64,000 nucleotides of DNA from the NCBI GenBank assembly GCA_016720935.1, contig JADKJP010000007.1, positions 372,001-436,000 on the forward strand. Reading direction: 5' to 3'. This stretch comes from Bacteroidota bacterium. Its GTDB lineage: Bacteria; Bacteroidota; Bacteroidia; AKYH767-A; 2013-40CM-41-45. Shown here one piece after another: positions 7,874 through 17,167 of the stretch (the stretch's first letter is position 1; each line of letters starts with the position of its first letter). The position numbers were made by a program, and so were the translations under genes. A model generated the notes under the pieces. That model was not told the DNA's origin and searched no databases. It saw only the letters and a program-made list of their open reading frames with translations.

Positions 7874-9111
7874 CTGATCTTTTGTACACTAAAACCGGAA
7901 GAACTCAGTTGGTTCCAAAACTCAGGATATGATTTTTGCACGACCGAGATATCGTCCAATTTCACTGTACCGAAAATTTGCGATAGTGGTGCCAATGCCA
8001 TGGCAATGCGATGATCCTGGTGTGTGTGAAAAGTTCTGTCAGGCGGACTCAGTTTCTGATTGGGAAGCAACAATTCATCCTGAGCATCATTGAGCTGATA
8101 TTTCAATCCGCATTTCCCGAGTTCTCCAAGTAAAACCGACAAGCGATCAGACTCTTTATGCTTCAGATTTGACAAAGAAGAAAATCTTGCTTCAGCACTA
8201 AGAGCGGCACAAGCTACAAGCATCGGAGGGAACAAATCCGGACAATTTTTAAAATCAAAATGAAAAGGAGCGGTCTGCGACCAGGAAGAAAAACCCTGAG
8301 AAACAATTTTGGCTCCATCTTTTTCAAAAACAGTCTCAACTCCGAGTGATTTCATCCAATCTGCAACCTGTGAATCTCCCTGCAACGTATCAGCCTGCAA
8401 TCCTTCAAGAAAAAAAACTCTGCCCGGTGAGAGCGCGGAAATCAGATACCAAAATGAAGCGGAACTCCAATCTGTTTCCACGATCATTTCCTTTCCCTGA
8501 TACGATTGATGAGGAACATGAATCTCATTTCCTTTTCGTTGTGCCTGTACTCCAAAGCGGGACATGAGATCCAAAGTCATTTGAATATAAGGCCTGGAAA
8601 CAATTTCACCTTCCAAACGAATCTGCAATCCTTCCTCAAGCAAGGGAGCAATCATCAAGAGAGCGGAAATAAATTGGGAACTGATTCCCGCATCGATACT
8701 GACGATGCCTCCTGCAATATCTTTTCCTTCGATTTGAAGCGGAGGAAATCCGGGAACTCCCAGATAAGTGATATTCGCTCCCAGCTGATTCAAGGCATTT
8801 ACAAGCGGACCGACCGGGCGTTCATTCATTCTTTTGCTTCCTTTCAACACATGAATTCCTGGTTGAATGGCGAGGTAGGCAACAAGAAACCGAAAAACAG
8901 TTCCCGCATCGCGGGCATCCAGTTCTTTATGATCTCCTTTTAATAGTGAATTGAGCAGTACTGTATCTTCCGCTGTGGCAAGATTATGAAGTGTAATAGG
9001 CTCTTTGCTTAAAGCCTGTATCATCATCAAGCGATTGGAAATACTTTTTGAGCTTGTCAGTTTTATATGGCAAGTCTCCTGGATTTGTGATCCGGAAATT
9101 AAAAATGGCAT
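7870..9111 (-). CDS. aroA: 3-phosphoshikimate 1-carboxyvinyltransferase (EPSP synthase)
   Basis: A 413-residue EPSP synthase, which joins PEP and shikimate-3-phosphate in the cytoplasm. Recognisable motifs are SKSISNR (substrate lysine/arginine), DAGTVFRFL (the NAGT-type segment with D for N), RPVGPL, SSQFISALLM, SRPYI, NCPDLFPP, HKESDR, HQDHRIAMAL and KSYPEFW. It is slightly shorter than the 420-450 residues typical of the family, with short loops. It is the last gene of the DAHP synthase-aroB-aroA operon: its ATG immediately follows the aroB stop. The 3' end overlaps the convergent HhH-barrel gene by 4 bases, leaving no room for a terminator. Confidence 0.93.
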   Translation of the reverse strand: MPFLISGSQIQETCHIKLTSSKSISNRLMMIQALSKEPITLHNLATAEDTVLLNSLLKGDHKELDARDAGTVFRFLVAYLAIQPGIHVLKGSKRMNERPVGPLVNALNQLGANITYLGVPGFPPLQIEGKDIAGGIVSIDAGISSQFISALLMIAPLLEEGLQIRLEGEIVSRPYIQMTLDLMSRFGVQAQRKGNEIHVPHQSYQGKEMIVETDWSSASFWYLISALSPGRVFFLEGLQADTLQGDSQVADWMKSLGVETVFEKDGAKIVSQGFSSWSQTAPFHFDFKNCPDLFPPMLVACAALSAEARFSSLSNLKHKESDRLSVLLGELGKCGLKYQLNDAQDELLLPNQKLSPPDRTFHTHQDHRIAMALAPLSQIFGTVKLDDISVVQKSYPEFWNQLSSSGFSVQKIS

Positions 9112-10206
9112 TCAGGAAGAATAAGTAGTTTGGTGAAAACGATCCAGCATAAATTTCAGTGCCTCGAGGATGTCCTTTTCTTCCGGTTGCTGATGGATCA
9201 CTGGTGATCCGATATCTTTTAAGAGTACAAAATGAGTATCCTTTCCGACACTTTTTTTATCATGAGAAATAAGGGAAAGAATCTGGTTCATTTCCGCTTG
9301 AATCCTTGATAATTTAAAATGGGAAATAATAAAATCAACGATTTCATCCAGCTTCTGCTGAGGGAAACCCATGATTTTGTGTGAAAGGTAAAGTTCGCCG
9401 ACCATACCTGCCGCCACTGCTTCACCGTGTTTTAATGGATCAGCATAATGGCGCATGGAATAACTTTCCAAAGCATGACCAATGGTATGACCGAAATTCA
9501 ACGTCTTGCGCAGATTTTTTTCTTTGAAATCAGCAGCGACAATTTGCCTTTTGATCTGAACAGAAGTCGCGATCAAAGGATTCCAGTCGACATTGTCGAG
9601 TGAAGCGATTTTCTTTATTTCATTCCAGTGACGCGGATCAGCGATCAGAGAATGTTTGATCAGTTCCGCAAAACCCGCGCAAATGTCACGGTGTGGAAGT
9701 GTTTTGAGAAACAAAGGCGAGATGCAAACAGCCAGTGGTTGTGTAAATGTGCCGACCTGGTTTTTCAAGCCGGACAAATTGATTCCGTTCTTCCCTCCTG
9801 CCGATGCATCGACCATGGCAAGCAAAGTCGTTGGGATATTGACAAAGGAAATTCCACGCATATACGTAGCCGCGACAAACCCGCCAAGATCGCCGATCAT
9901 TCCACCACCCAGGTTAATCAGGAGTGAATGTCTGTCAGCATTGCATTGAGTGAGTTGGTTCCATAGATTTTCGCAACTGGCTAGATTCTTATTATGTTCA
10001 CCTGAATGCACTCTCAGGATGTGAGAGGATTGAAGCGAAGGAGTATTCTCAAGAAATGTTGGCAGACACAATCTCTCTGTGATCTCATCTACCAGAATAA
10101 AAGTACTGTAGGTACGATGTTGTCTTTTTAAAAACTGATCCAATGCCGAAAAAACATCATTGCCAAGAATGATTTCAGATGTTGTGGATGAATGAATGAC
10201 TTGCAT
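9112..10206 (-). CDS. aroB: 3-dehydroquinate synthase
   Basis: A 364-residue NAD- and metal-dependent cyclase that makes 3-dehydroquinate from DAHP. Visible signatures are LGGGMIGDLGGFVAATYMRG, PTTLLAMVDASAGGKNGIN and NFGHTIGHALE (zinc-binding histidines), plus KHGEAVAAGM. The length is normal. It lies 6 bases after the DAHP synthase gene and directly abuts aroA, so the three steps are transcribed together. The remaining shikimate genes (aroQ/D, aroE, aroK, aroC) are not in this window. Confidence 0.96.
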   Translation of the reverse strand: MQVIHSSTTSEIILGNDVFSALDQFLKRQHRTYSTFILVDEITERLCLPTFLENTPSLQSSHILRVHSGEHNKNLASCENLWNQLTQCNADRHSLLINLGGGMIGDLGGFVAATYMRGISFVNIPTTLLAMVDASAGGKNGINLSGLKNQVGTFTQPLAVCISPLFLKTLPHRDICAGFAELIKHSLIADPRHWNEIKKIASLDNVDWNPLIATSVQIKRQIVAADFKEKNLRKTLNFGHTIGHALESYSMRHYADPLKHGEAVAAGMVGELYLSHKIMGFPQQKLDEIVDFIISHFKLSRIQAEMNQILSLISHDKKSVGKDTHFVLLKDIGSPVIHQQPEEKDILEALKFMLDRFHQTTYSS

Positions 10207-10212
10207 ACAATG

Positions 10213-11325
10213 TTAATGTTTCGAATCGCCGGATTCAATTTTATTCATCACTTCAGTCTGATGTTGTATGGATTCCTGGTGAATCAATTCGTAAAACTTG
10301 AAAATAAAATCCTTGCTCAGATCTTTCGTGAGTCCGGATTGCTGACGTGTTCTCAGAATTTCACTCCAACGCTCAACCTGAAGGATCGTCATGTTGTTTT
10401 CTTTCTTGTATTGCCCGATCTCACGTGCTACACGCATGCGTTCCGCCATCAGCACAAGAATCTCTTCGTCAATTTTATCGATGCGGTTGCGCAATTCCTC
10501 GAGCAGACTCAGGAAAATAACATCCTGAACAACAGGTTGACGCACCACCAATGAATCGAGCAATTCAAAAAACAATGCAGGAGTCAGTTGTTGTTCTTTA
10601 TCACTCAACGCTTTTTCGGGATCAGGATGTACTTCAATCATGAGTCCGTCGAAATTCAAATCCAGAGCGATCTGCGCGACAGACTGGATGAGATCACGAT
10701 TGCCCGAAATGTGGCTGGGATCATTGATCAACGGTAATTCCGGAAATCTTCTTTTTAATTCGATAGGTATCTGCCAGCTTGGTACATTTCTGTAACGTGA
10801 TTTATCGAAGGATGAAAAGCCACGGTGAATAGCAGCTAGTTTTTGTATTCCAGCTCTTGACAACCGTTCCAATGCACCGATCCACAGTTCCAGATCAGGG
10901 TTGATTGGATTTTTTACCATCACAGGAACTTTTGCTCCTTTCAATGCATCGGCGATTTCCTGCACGAGGAAAGGATTAACAGTTGTTCTGGCACCAATCC
11001 ACAATACATCTATGCCAACCGTTAGTGCATCTTCAACATGACGGGGATGCGCAACTTCAACAGTAACCGGAATTCCATTTGCCTTACCTGCTTCTTTCAA
11101 CCAGCTAAGTCCATCCTTACCAATTCCCTGAAAAGAATCCGGACGTGTTCTCGGTTTCCAGATTCCACCACGTAATAAATGAACTCTGCCTCCTTTTAAT
11201 GCACCGGCTACCTGATGAATCTGTTCCTCTGATTCAACTCCACAAGGACCCGCGATAATCAGGGGATGCGAAAAGTTAAGATTCCAGTCTGCCAAAGGCA
11301 AAGTCTGAATTTGTGCTTTTTTCAT
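10213..11325 (-). CDS. Bifunctional DAHP synthase / chorismate mutase
   Basis: A 370-residue fusion. The N-terminal ~265 residues are a KdsA/AroG-like DAHP synthase, with IIAGPCGVES, LRGGIWKPRTRPDSFQG, WIGARTTVNP and NDPSHISG. The last ~90 residues are an AroQ-type chorismate mutase (LRNRIDKIDEEIL, then ERMRVAREIGQYK). It catalyses PEP + erythrose-4-phosphate to DAHP and chorismate to prephenate; the fused mutase often serves as the allosteric sensor in such enzymes. This domain order is common in Bacteroidetes. It is the first gene of the aroB-aroA operon and divergent from the proline dehydrogenase gene. Confidence 0.95.
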   Translation of the reverse strand: MKKAQIQTLPLADWNLNFSHPLIIAGPCGVESEEQIHQVAGALKGGRVHLLRGGIWKPRTRPDSFQGIGKDGLSWLKEAGKANGIPVTVEVAHPRHVEDALTVGIDVLWIGARTTVNPFLVQEIADALKGAKVPVMVKNPINPDLELWIGALERLSRAGIQKLAAIHRGFSSFDKSRYRNVPSWQIPIELKRRFPELPLINDPSHISGNRDLIQSVAQIALDLNFDGLMIEVHPDPEKALSDKEQQLTPALFFELLDSLVVRQPVVQDVIFLSLLEELRNRIDKIDEEILVLMAERMRVAREIGQYKKENNMTILQVERWSEILRTRQQSGLTKDLSKDFIFKFYELIHQESIQHQTEVMNKIESGDSKH

Positions 11326-11332
11326 ATTTTGA

Positions 11333-11340
11333 CAAAGATA
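11333..11340 (-). promoter_or_regulatory. Possible -7 element for the DAHP synthase operon
   Basis: TATCTTTG on the minus strand matches TAnnTTTG exactly, but I see no clear TTG at the proper distance upstream. A start about six bases downstream would leave a leader of only 0-2 bases, so the mRNA may be nearly leaderless. Confidence 0.4.
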
Positions 11341-11438
11341 AGATTCTGTGGGAGTACTGCAGATGACATTTGCAATAATTTGATTATCCGCAGCTTAGAC
11401 GCCATTTTTCACGCATTAGCCCTACATGATTTTTGACC

Positions 11439-11469
11439 TTTGCCATTCCGGCGGAATCATTTAGGTTTG
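11439..11469 (+). promoter_or_regulatory. Bacteroidetes-type promoter for proline dehydrogenase
   Basis: TTTG (11439-11442) and TAGGTTTG (11462-11469) are separated by exactly 19 bases, a full consensus match. Transcription would start near 11475, leaving a leader of about 8 bases before the ATG at 11483. Confidence 0.6.
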
Positions 11470-11482
11470 TCTCCCAGAAATT

Positions 11483-12661
11483 ATGAAGAATCAACATATC
11501 TCCTTCGATGATACAGAAACCGCATTCATTTCCAAATCGAATGCTGATCTAAACCGGGCAGTAGTCCTTTTTAAAATGATCAGTTACAACTGGCTGGTCA
11601 GGATGAGTCCGCCATTTGTAAACTTCGCGATCTGGGCGCATCTCCCCATCAAAGGCCTGATCAAGGCTACGATTTTCCGGCATTTCTGTGGTGGAGAATC
11701 GATTGATGATTGTCAGCGCACCATCGAAAATCTTTCAAAATACCACATCGGTACCATTCTCGATTATTCCGTTGAAGGAAAAGAATCTGAAGCCGATTTT
11801 GATTTGGGTCTGAAACAAACTCTTGCAACAGTACAGCGAGCAAAAGGTGATTCAGGCATTCCTTTCTCTGTTTTCAAACCATCCGGATTTGTGCGTTTTG
11901 CTTTGCTTGAAAAGAAAAATGCCGGAAAAGAATTGACCAAAGACGAGCAGGAAGAATTTGAACGTTTCAAAAATCGTGTCAACACCATTTGTAAAACCGG
12001 TTTTGAAAACAATGTGCCGATTTATGTTGATGCAGAGGAAACCTGGATTCAGGATGCGGTGGATGATGTGGTTCGGGAAATGATGATGAAGTACAACAAA
12101 GAAAAGGTGATGGTTTACAACACCATTCAGATGTACCGTACCGATCGTCTTGATTTCCTGAAAGCGGAATACCAGCATGCTGTCGCGAATAATTATCATA
12201 CCGGTTTCAAAATTGTTCGCGGTGCTTACATGGAAAAAGAACGTGAACGCGCGAAAAAAATGGGCTACCCTTCCCCTATCCAACCGGATAAAGTGGCGTC
12301 CGACAGAGATTATGATGCGGCGGTAAAATTCTGCGTGGATCACATTGATCGCATGGCCGTGTGCGCGGGAACACACAACGAACAAAGCTGTTTGAATCTC
12401 GTCGCTTTGATGGAAGAAAAAAAATTACCACACAATCATCCGAATATCTGGTTCTCTCAATTGTATGGCATGAGTGATCACATTTCATACAATCTTTCCA
12501 AGAAAGGATACAATGTGAGCAAATACGTTCCCTATGGTCCTGTAACTTCTGTTCTTCCTTATCTCATTCGCAGAGCCCAGGAAAATACTTCCGCTGCCGG
12601 ACAAATGGGACGCGAGCTTTCTTTGTTGATGATGGAGAAGAAAAGGAGAAGTGGGAAGTGA
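11483..12661 (+). CDS. Proline dehydrogenase
   Basis: A 392-residue stand-alone proline dehydrogenase: FAD-dependent oxidation of proline to pyrroline-5-carboxylate, linked to the quinone pool at the inner membrane. Family motifs are FKIVRGAYMEKERERA (FAD/substrate-binding arginine region) and YGPVTSVLPYLIRRAQEN at the C-terminus, where the paired arginines bind the proline carboxylate. No aldehyde dehydrogenase domain is fused, so a separate P5C dehydrogenase is expected elsewhere. The gene is monocistronic, with a strong promoter match, and followed by a 280-base AT-rich gap. Confidence 0.95.
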   Translation: MKNQHISFDDTETAFISKSNADLNRAVVLFKMISYNWLVRMSPPFVNFAIWAHLPIKGLIKATIFRHFCGGESIDDCQRTIENLSKYHIGTILDYSVEGKESEADFDLGLKQTLATVQRAKGDSGIPFSVFKPSGFVRFALLEKKNAGKELTKDEQEEFERFKNRVNTICKTGFENNVPIYVDAEETWIQDAVDDVVREMMMKYNKEKVMVYNTIQMYRTDRLDFLKAEYQHAVANNYHTGFKIVRGAYMEKERERAKKMGYPSPIQPDKVASDRDYDAAVKFCVDHIDRMAVCAGTHNEQSCLNLVALMEEKKLPHNHPNIWFSQLYGMSDHISYNLSKKGYNVSKYVPYGPVTSVLPYLIRRAQENTSAAGQMGRELSLLMMEKKRRSGK

Positions 12662-12941
12662 GAAGAATCAATTCAAAAGGCAAAATTGAGTGAATAAGTA
12701 GGACGGTGCTTTTCTTTGCATCGAAGTGAATCAATATTTTAAATTTAACTAACTCTAGTTTAAAGTCGAGACTAAAATTCTCTTTCAATTACGTGAAAGA
12801 AATTTTCGGAGGAAATGGGATTTTTCAAGCGTTTAGTTTTGTGGTTGCATCGAAATCAATAAATATGTATTTATTTTCGCTATTCATCCAACGAGAATTG
12901 TAAATTCACAATTATCCTACATTGTATTCACAATACATATA
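12662..12941. other. AT-rich intergenic region after proline dehydrogenase
   Basis: 280 bases without a convincing gene. It contains small AT-rich hairpins: TCTTTCA/TGAAAGA at 12781-12800, AATTGT/ACAATT at 12896-12913 and ATTGT/ACAAT at 12921-12934. The last two share a common ATTGT..ATTCACAAT core and lie just past the 3' end of the convergent propeller gene, so they may help end transcription. None has a good T-run. Confidence 0.4.
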
Positions 12942-14528
12942 TTAATACTTCACTATTTTCTGAACTCTTCCATCCGTTGTTTTCAAAATGTAAACACCTG
13001 TCGAAAGGTCCGAAATATTTAATCTATCATTATTAGCTTTCACAGAAAAATCCTTGAGTTTTTTACCAGAAATAGAAAATATACTTACTCTTTGAGGCAA
13101 GATTAAATTTTCAAATGAAATATATTCATGAGCAGGGATAGGAAATAATCTTATATTATTTTTATCCGACTCTTTGATTGAGGTAATTATCGGTCCAAGT
13201 TTTAAAACCCAAAAATCTGTATGCCCACCATGAAAACTTGAGACATCAAATCCAGGTCCATATGTATTACAACTCAATGCAAACCCATTATCAAAAGTTT
13301 GAATAATTTTTTGAGATTCATCACTGTATGGTCCACCAAAACATTTTTGTGACTCGATTATACCCTGCTCAGAAAACTGGACCAACCAAACATCCTCACG
13401 TGTACTGTGATTTCCACTTACATCATCATCATTAGATATTGTAAATCCCGATGTAACGTAAGAACTATCCTCCTTACGAATAATGGAATAAAATTCATCC
13501 TGAAGTGTACCACCCATCGCATGTTGCCATACAATATTCCCCACGTTATCTGTTTTAACTACCCATCCATCATCCATTAACACATCGTGTCTGTTTGTAA
13601 CGTCGTAATTTGTTGATAGTGCCAAACCCGTTAGCATAAATCCACCATCGTTGGTTTCAACAACATCTGTGCACCAATCATCCAGACTTCCACCGTAATT
13701 ATTATTCCAAAGCATACTTCCCATGCTATCTGTTTTTAAGAGCCAGTACTGTCTGTCTCTCCCAAATGGAATGCTTGGTTGACCATCTGTACTATTGGTA
13801 AAACCACATAAAATAAATCCTTGATCTGATGTTTGCTTCATTGAAAAAGAAAGTTCCTCGCCACCCCCACCATAGCAACTTTGCCAAATAATATTTGCAG
13901 CAGAATCCATTTTCACTAACCAAAAATCCTGACCCCCATGATTTCCCTGTACCCAGCTATCATTTGAAAACGTTGAACCAAAGGCAATGATTGAATGGTC
14001 AGGTAATCCTATTATTGATTGAAACAAATCATTGTCAATGCCGCCAATACACTTCTGCCAAAGAATTCCACCGGAACTATCTAATTTTACAATCCAAGCA
14101 TCACTACCTCCATGATTACCTGAAACATCACCATCATTCGAAGAACTACTTCCTGCAATTAAATATCCTGATCCAGATAGTGCAGCACACCGACCAATGT
14201 CAATCATGGATCCTCCTAAAGATTTCGACCATTCAATAATACCAAACTTATTTAATTTAACTACCCACATGTCATAACAATTAGTAGATGTACAATTCCC
14301 AGGATGAAATCCCACAACATCACCATCATTTGAAGAAGTGTATCCAACAACTAAAAATCCAGAATCGAGGGTTTGACAAGTGAAATTATTAAGATCATCT
14401 CCACTTCCTCCCAAACTTACTTCCCATTCTATATTCTGTGCACAAGCTTCTGAATAAAACAACAATATGAATAATAATCTCACAATATTTCTATTATGCA
14501 TTTTTCGAGCTATTTTGAATATTTTCAT
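12942..14528 (-). CDS. T9SS-exported seven-repeat protein, probable seven-bladed propeller
   Basis: A 528-residue protein: signal peptide to about residue 30 (ending EACAQ), seven repeats of ~57 residues, and a C-terminal T9SS type A sorting domain (LFPIPAHEYISF...GVYILKTTDGRVQKIVKY). Each repeat follows the pattern W...GG...D......G(F/Y)...G.T.SNDGDV.GNHGG.D.W(V/L)VK.D..G.I. Seven such units of that length suggest a closed beta-propeller, but that is inference. It may act as a surface adhesin or binding protein. A second ATG at 14501 (MHNRNIVRLLF) is an equally good start. Base composition is visibly more AT-rich than in the flanking metabolic genes, and gaps of 280 and 285 bases isolate it on both sides. 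Confidence 0.85.
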   Translation of the reverse strand: MKIFKIARKMHNRNIVRLLFILLFYSEACAQNIEWEVSLGGSGDDLNNFTCQTLDSGFLVVGYTSSNDGDVVGFHPGNCTSTNCYDMWVVKLNKFGIIEWSKSLGGSMIDIGRCAALSGSGYLIAGSSSSNDGDVSGNHGGSDAWIVKLDSSGGILWQKCIGGIDNDLFQSIIGLPDHSIIAFGSTFSNDSWVQGNHGGQDFWLVKMDSAANIIWQSCYGGGGEELSFSMKQTSDQGFILCGFTNSTDGQPSIPFGRDRQYWLLKTDSMGSMLWNNNYGGSLDDWCTDVVETNDGGFMLTGLALSTNYDVTNRHDVLMDDGWVVKTDNVGNIVWQHAMGGTLQDEFYSIIRKEDSSYVTSGFTISNDDDVSGNHSTREDVWLVQFSEQGIIESQKCFGGPYSDESQKIIQTFDNGFALSCNTYGPGFDVSSFHGGHTDFWVLKLGPIITSIKESDKNNIRLFPIPAHEYISFENLILPQRVSIFSISGKKLKDFSVKANNDRLNISDLSTGVYILKTTDGRVQKIVKY

Positions 14529-14813
14529 TAGGAGAAATTAGTAATGAAAATGAAAATAACTGGCGTAAAAAATGAAATAGTGAGGTAGGAGTTATTTTTC
14601 ATGGTAATTAATTTTTTAGAAAATTTAAATTGAAAAAATAAACTACTATCAAATGTATACAAAATAATTCCGGAATTCACAACTGAAAATCGGACATTGA
14701 CCAAAAAAATCTACATTCAAAAAAACAAATTCATGTGAAATTAACCATTTCCACCAATGTGATGGTTTTTCCTGGCAATTTCAAAAAAAATAATTAGAAT
14801 ATAATTTATAAAA
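14529..14813. other. AT-rich intergenic region between the propeller gene and ald
   Basis: 285 bases, strongly A/T rich, with long A-runs and no open frame of family character. It should hold the propeller-gene promoter (minus strand) and the 3' end of the ald transcript. I found no clean TTTG/TAnnTTTG pair and no strong terminator hairpin. Confidence 0.4.
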
Positions 14814-16043
14814 TCACGAAATCCTCGCAGCTGTCAGCAAATCCAGATCCTTATATGGCAATTTGCATGCTTCGGCGACAAAGCGATTTGTAATTGCTCC
14901 GCGATACATGTAGACGCCTTTGCGGACAGCTTTATTTTTCCAAAGCATTTCATCAATTCCTCCCTGGTTGCCTGCATCGAGAAGTATCGGTGTGAAAATA
15001 TTGCTGAGTGCTGTTGATGCTGTACGACTGACACGTGAAGCGATGTTTGGAACACAATAGTGTACCACACCGTATTTCCGGAATACCGGCTGAGAATGAT
15101 TGGTAACTTCTGATGTTTCGAAACATCCGCCCTGGTCGATACTCACGTCTACTATCACAGAACCAACGCGCATTTCACTGACCATTTCTTCTGTAACCAC
15201 AACCGGTGTGCGTCCTTCATTGCTGCGGAGAGCGCCAATGGCTACGTCAGCATTTTTCAATTCCTTCAATAAAATATTCGGAACAAGTGTAGAAGTAAAA
15301 ATCCTTCTACCCAGTCTGTTTTGCAAACGACGTAAACGGTGAACAGAATTATCAAACACTTTAATATTTGCTCCTAATCCCATCGCTGTTCTTGCCGCAT
15401 ACTCTCCTACTGAACCCGCGCCGATGATGACCACTTCTGTTGGCGGAATTCCGGCAACTCCTCCGAGGAGTTCGCCTTTTCCATTAAATGCATTGCTGAG
15501 ATATTCCGCAGCGATGAGGATGCAGGTACTGCCAACAATTTCACTCATGGCCTGAATGATGGGATACACTCCAGATTCATCGTGAATGAATTCATAACCG
15601 ATGGCACTCACTTTTTTCGCGGAAAGCTGACGAATAAAATCATTCGACTGCATACTCATTTGCAAAATAGAAATGAGGTATTGCTTCTGCTGGATCATGT
15701 CGAGCTCAGCCTGTGAAGGAGGAGCGACTTTTAAAATGATATCCGCTTTATAAACTTCTTCGGCAGTGTACACGATACGCGCTCCCGCTTCACTGAAATC
15801 AGAATCCTGAATATTCGAAGCGGCTCCCGCTCCCGCTTCGATAATGATTTCATGTCCGTTATTAACGAGCAAAGAAATGGACTCCGGAATCAAGGGAATT
15901 CTGTTTTCCTGAAAAGAGGTCTCTTTGGGAATGCCGATGAATAACTGCTTCTCCTGTTTTTTTATCTCCAGCATGGCCTCCTGAGTCTGCATGGCAGCGG
16001 AAGCGGCGAGCGAAGAAATGCCTGAAGGTAATTTCTCAATCAT
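14814..16043 (-). CDS. ald: Alanine dehydrogenase
   Basis: A 409-residue NAD-dependent alanine dehydrogenase of the AlaDH/PNT family (L-alanine to pyruvate and ammonia). An N-terminal extension of about 30 residues precedes the usual GIPKETSFQENRIPLIPE. The NAD-binding glycine loop is VVIIGAGSVGEYAART, and VDVSIDQGGCFETSE is the family signature near the active site. It overlaps the tsaE frame by 8 bases and ends the lpxC-fabZ, lpxA, ABC, tsaE, ald series on the minus strand. ald next to tsaE recurs in Bacteroidetes, often close to porX. Confidence 0.93.
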   Translation of the reverse strand: MIEKLPSGISSLAASAAMQTQEAMLEIKKQEKQLFIGIPKETSFQENRIPLIPESISLLVNNGHEIIIEAGAGAASNIQDSDFSEAGARIVYTAEEVYKADIILKVAPPSQAELDMIQQKQYLISILQMSMQSNDFIRQLSAKKVSAIGYEFIHDESGVYPIIQAMSEIVGSTCILIAAEYLSNAFNGKGELLGGVAGIPPTEVVIIGAGSVGEYAARTAMGLGANIKVFDNSVHRLRRLQNRLGRRIFTSTLVPNILLKELKNADVAIGALRSNEGRTPVVVTEEMVSEMRVGSVIVDVSIDQGGCFETSEVTNHSQPVFRKYGVVHYCVPNIASRVSRTASTALSNIFTPILLDAGNQGGIDEMLWKNKAVRKGVYMYRGAITNRFVAEACKLPYKDLDLLTAARIS

Positions 16044-16470
16044 GTGAAAAAGTAATGATCCTGGTCTCAGACTGAGGTATAATCCTGACCAAAGTGTGTG
16101 GTTGCGGCAATAAATTTAGAATTTTTTCCGGCCATTCCACTAAACAATAGGCTCCACTGTTAAAATAATCATGAACACCTATTTCAATGGCTTCATTCTC
16201 GGAATTAATCCTGTAAAAATCGAAATGATAGATGACTCCTGCTTTTTCCGACCAGTATTCGTTAACAATGGAAAAGGTCGGACTGCTGACATTTTCTTCA
16301 ACCCCCAGAGCTTTACACAAATACCTGATAAAAGTCGTCTTTCCGGCACCCATTTCCCCGTAAAAACAGATGATTCTTTCCTTTCCATTAAATTTCAACA
16401 GTTCCAAAGCGGCGTTCTCCAGATCGGATTCCCGGCTGACAATCAACTCCATGCTGCTTTGCAATTTCAT
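16036..16470 (-). CDS. tsaE: tRNA threonylcarbamoyladenosine biosynthesis ATPase TsaE
   Basis: A 144-residue cytoplasmic P-loop ATPase that works with TsaB/TsaD in t6A37 modification of ANN-reading tRNAs. The Walker A is GEMGAGKTTFIR, followed by SSPTFSIVNEYW and HFDFYRI, and VEWPE near the C-terminus, all family hallmarks. An internal ATG at 16452 (MELIVSRESD) could be the true start, since the first six residues are not conserved in the family. It overlaps ald by 8 bases and follows the ABC ATPase by 30 bases. Confidence 0.95.
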   Translation of the reverse strand: MKLQSSMELIVSRESDLENAALELLKFNGKERIICFYGEMGAGKTTFIRYLCKALGVEENVSSPTFSIVNEYWSEKAGVIYHFDFYRINSENEAIEIGVHDYFNSGAYCLVEWPEKILNLLPQPHTLVRIIPQSETRIITFSHD

Positions 16471-16500
16471 TTTATAATTAAATACAGGGTTTGAGATGCA

Positions 16501-17142
16501 TCAGTTCAGTCCGTTCACCACAGGCTTCCAATCCATCACATTCAACTCACGTTTACAAAAACTGTATTCTTCAGTTTGGCTGTTGGAACACACAATTATG
16601 GTTTTCTCTCCGGCATATTTGCTGACCAGATCCTGGTACCATTGTATTGATTTTTTATCGAGGTTTGAACAGGGTTCATCCAACAGCACCATATCTACAT
16701 CACTCAATATCGCCAGGATCAATTTCACTCTTTGTTTCATCCCTGAAGAATAATATTTCATCATCTTCTTCCTGGAAGAAGCTAATCCAGAAAGCTCAAT
16801 CATCGTTTCCGCGTTCATCCCGTTGACCGGCTTCTTGAATTGGAAATGGAATTCGATCAGTTCTTCCAGATTGTATTCTTCGATTAGCTCCAGATATGGA
16901 GCAGAAATGGATACTCTTTCAAAAACAAGTTCGGGATCGAGCAGCTTATCGCCACTGCTATAGGAAATTTTCCCTTCTGTCGGAATGGATGCTCCGGCAA
17001 GCAATTGTAACAAAGTAGATTTACCCGAACCGTTTGGTCCGAGGATCGCAATTTTCTCTGCAGGCTGAACAACAAGATCGAGTTCACGAAAGATCCATTC
17101 ACGAAAGAACTTCTTGCCTGCCTTTTCTAATACGATCTTCAC
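16501..17142 (-). CDS. ABC transporter ATP-binding protein (lone ATPase)
   Basis: A 213-residue nucleotide-binding subunit. The Walker A is GPNGSGKSTLL, the signature is the variant YSSGMKQRVKL (instead of LSGGQ), and the Walker B is MVLLDEPCSNLD. The YSSGMKQR form is typical of CcmA/NatA-type exporters. No permease gene lies beside it. Its place between lpxA and tsaE is shared by a similar ATPase in other Bacteroidetes, so a role connected with envelope lipids or haem export is possible but not shown. It is 25 bases downstream of lpxA in the same direction. Confidence 0.88.
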   Translation of the reverse strand: MKIVLEKAGKKFFREWIFRELDLVVQPAEKIAILGPNGSGKSTLLQLLAGASIPTEGKISYSSGDKLLDPELVFERVSISAPYLELIEEYNLEELIEFHFQFKKPVNGMNAETMIELSGLASSRKKMMKYYSSGMKQRVKLILAILSDVDMVLLDEPCSNLDKKSIQWYQDLVSKYAGEKTIIVCSNSQTEEYSFCKRELNVMDWKPVVNGLN

Positions 17143-17167
17143 GGATAAAATTATTGGATGAAAAAAA

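Noticed and set aside
11852..12385. A 177-codon minus-strand frame inside proline dehydrogenase
   Set aside because: Low-complexity F/H/I-rich translation typical of an antisense shadow of a conserved gene.
13000..14450. Repeated DNA words suggesting a tandem satellite
   Set aside because: They encode the ~57-residue protein repeats of the propeller protein; DNA identity between units is low.
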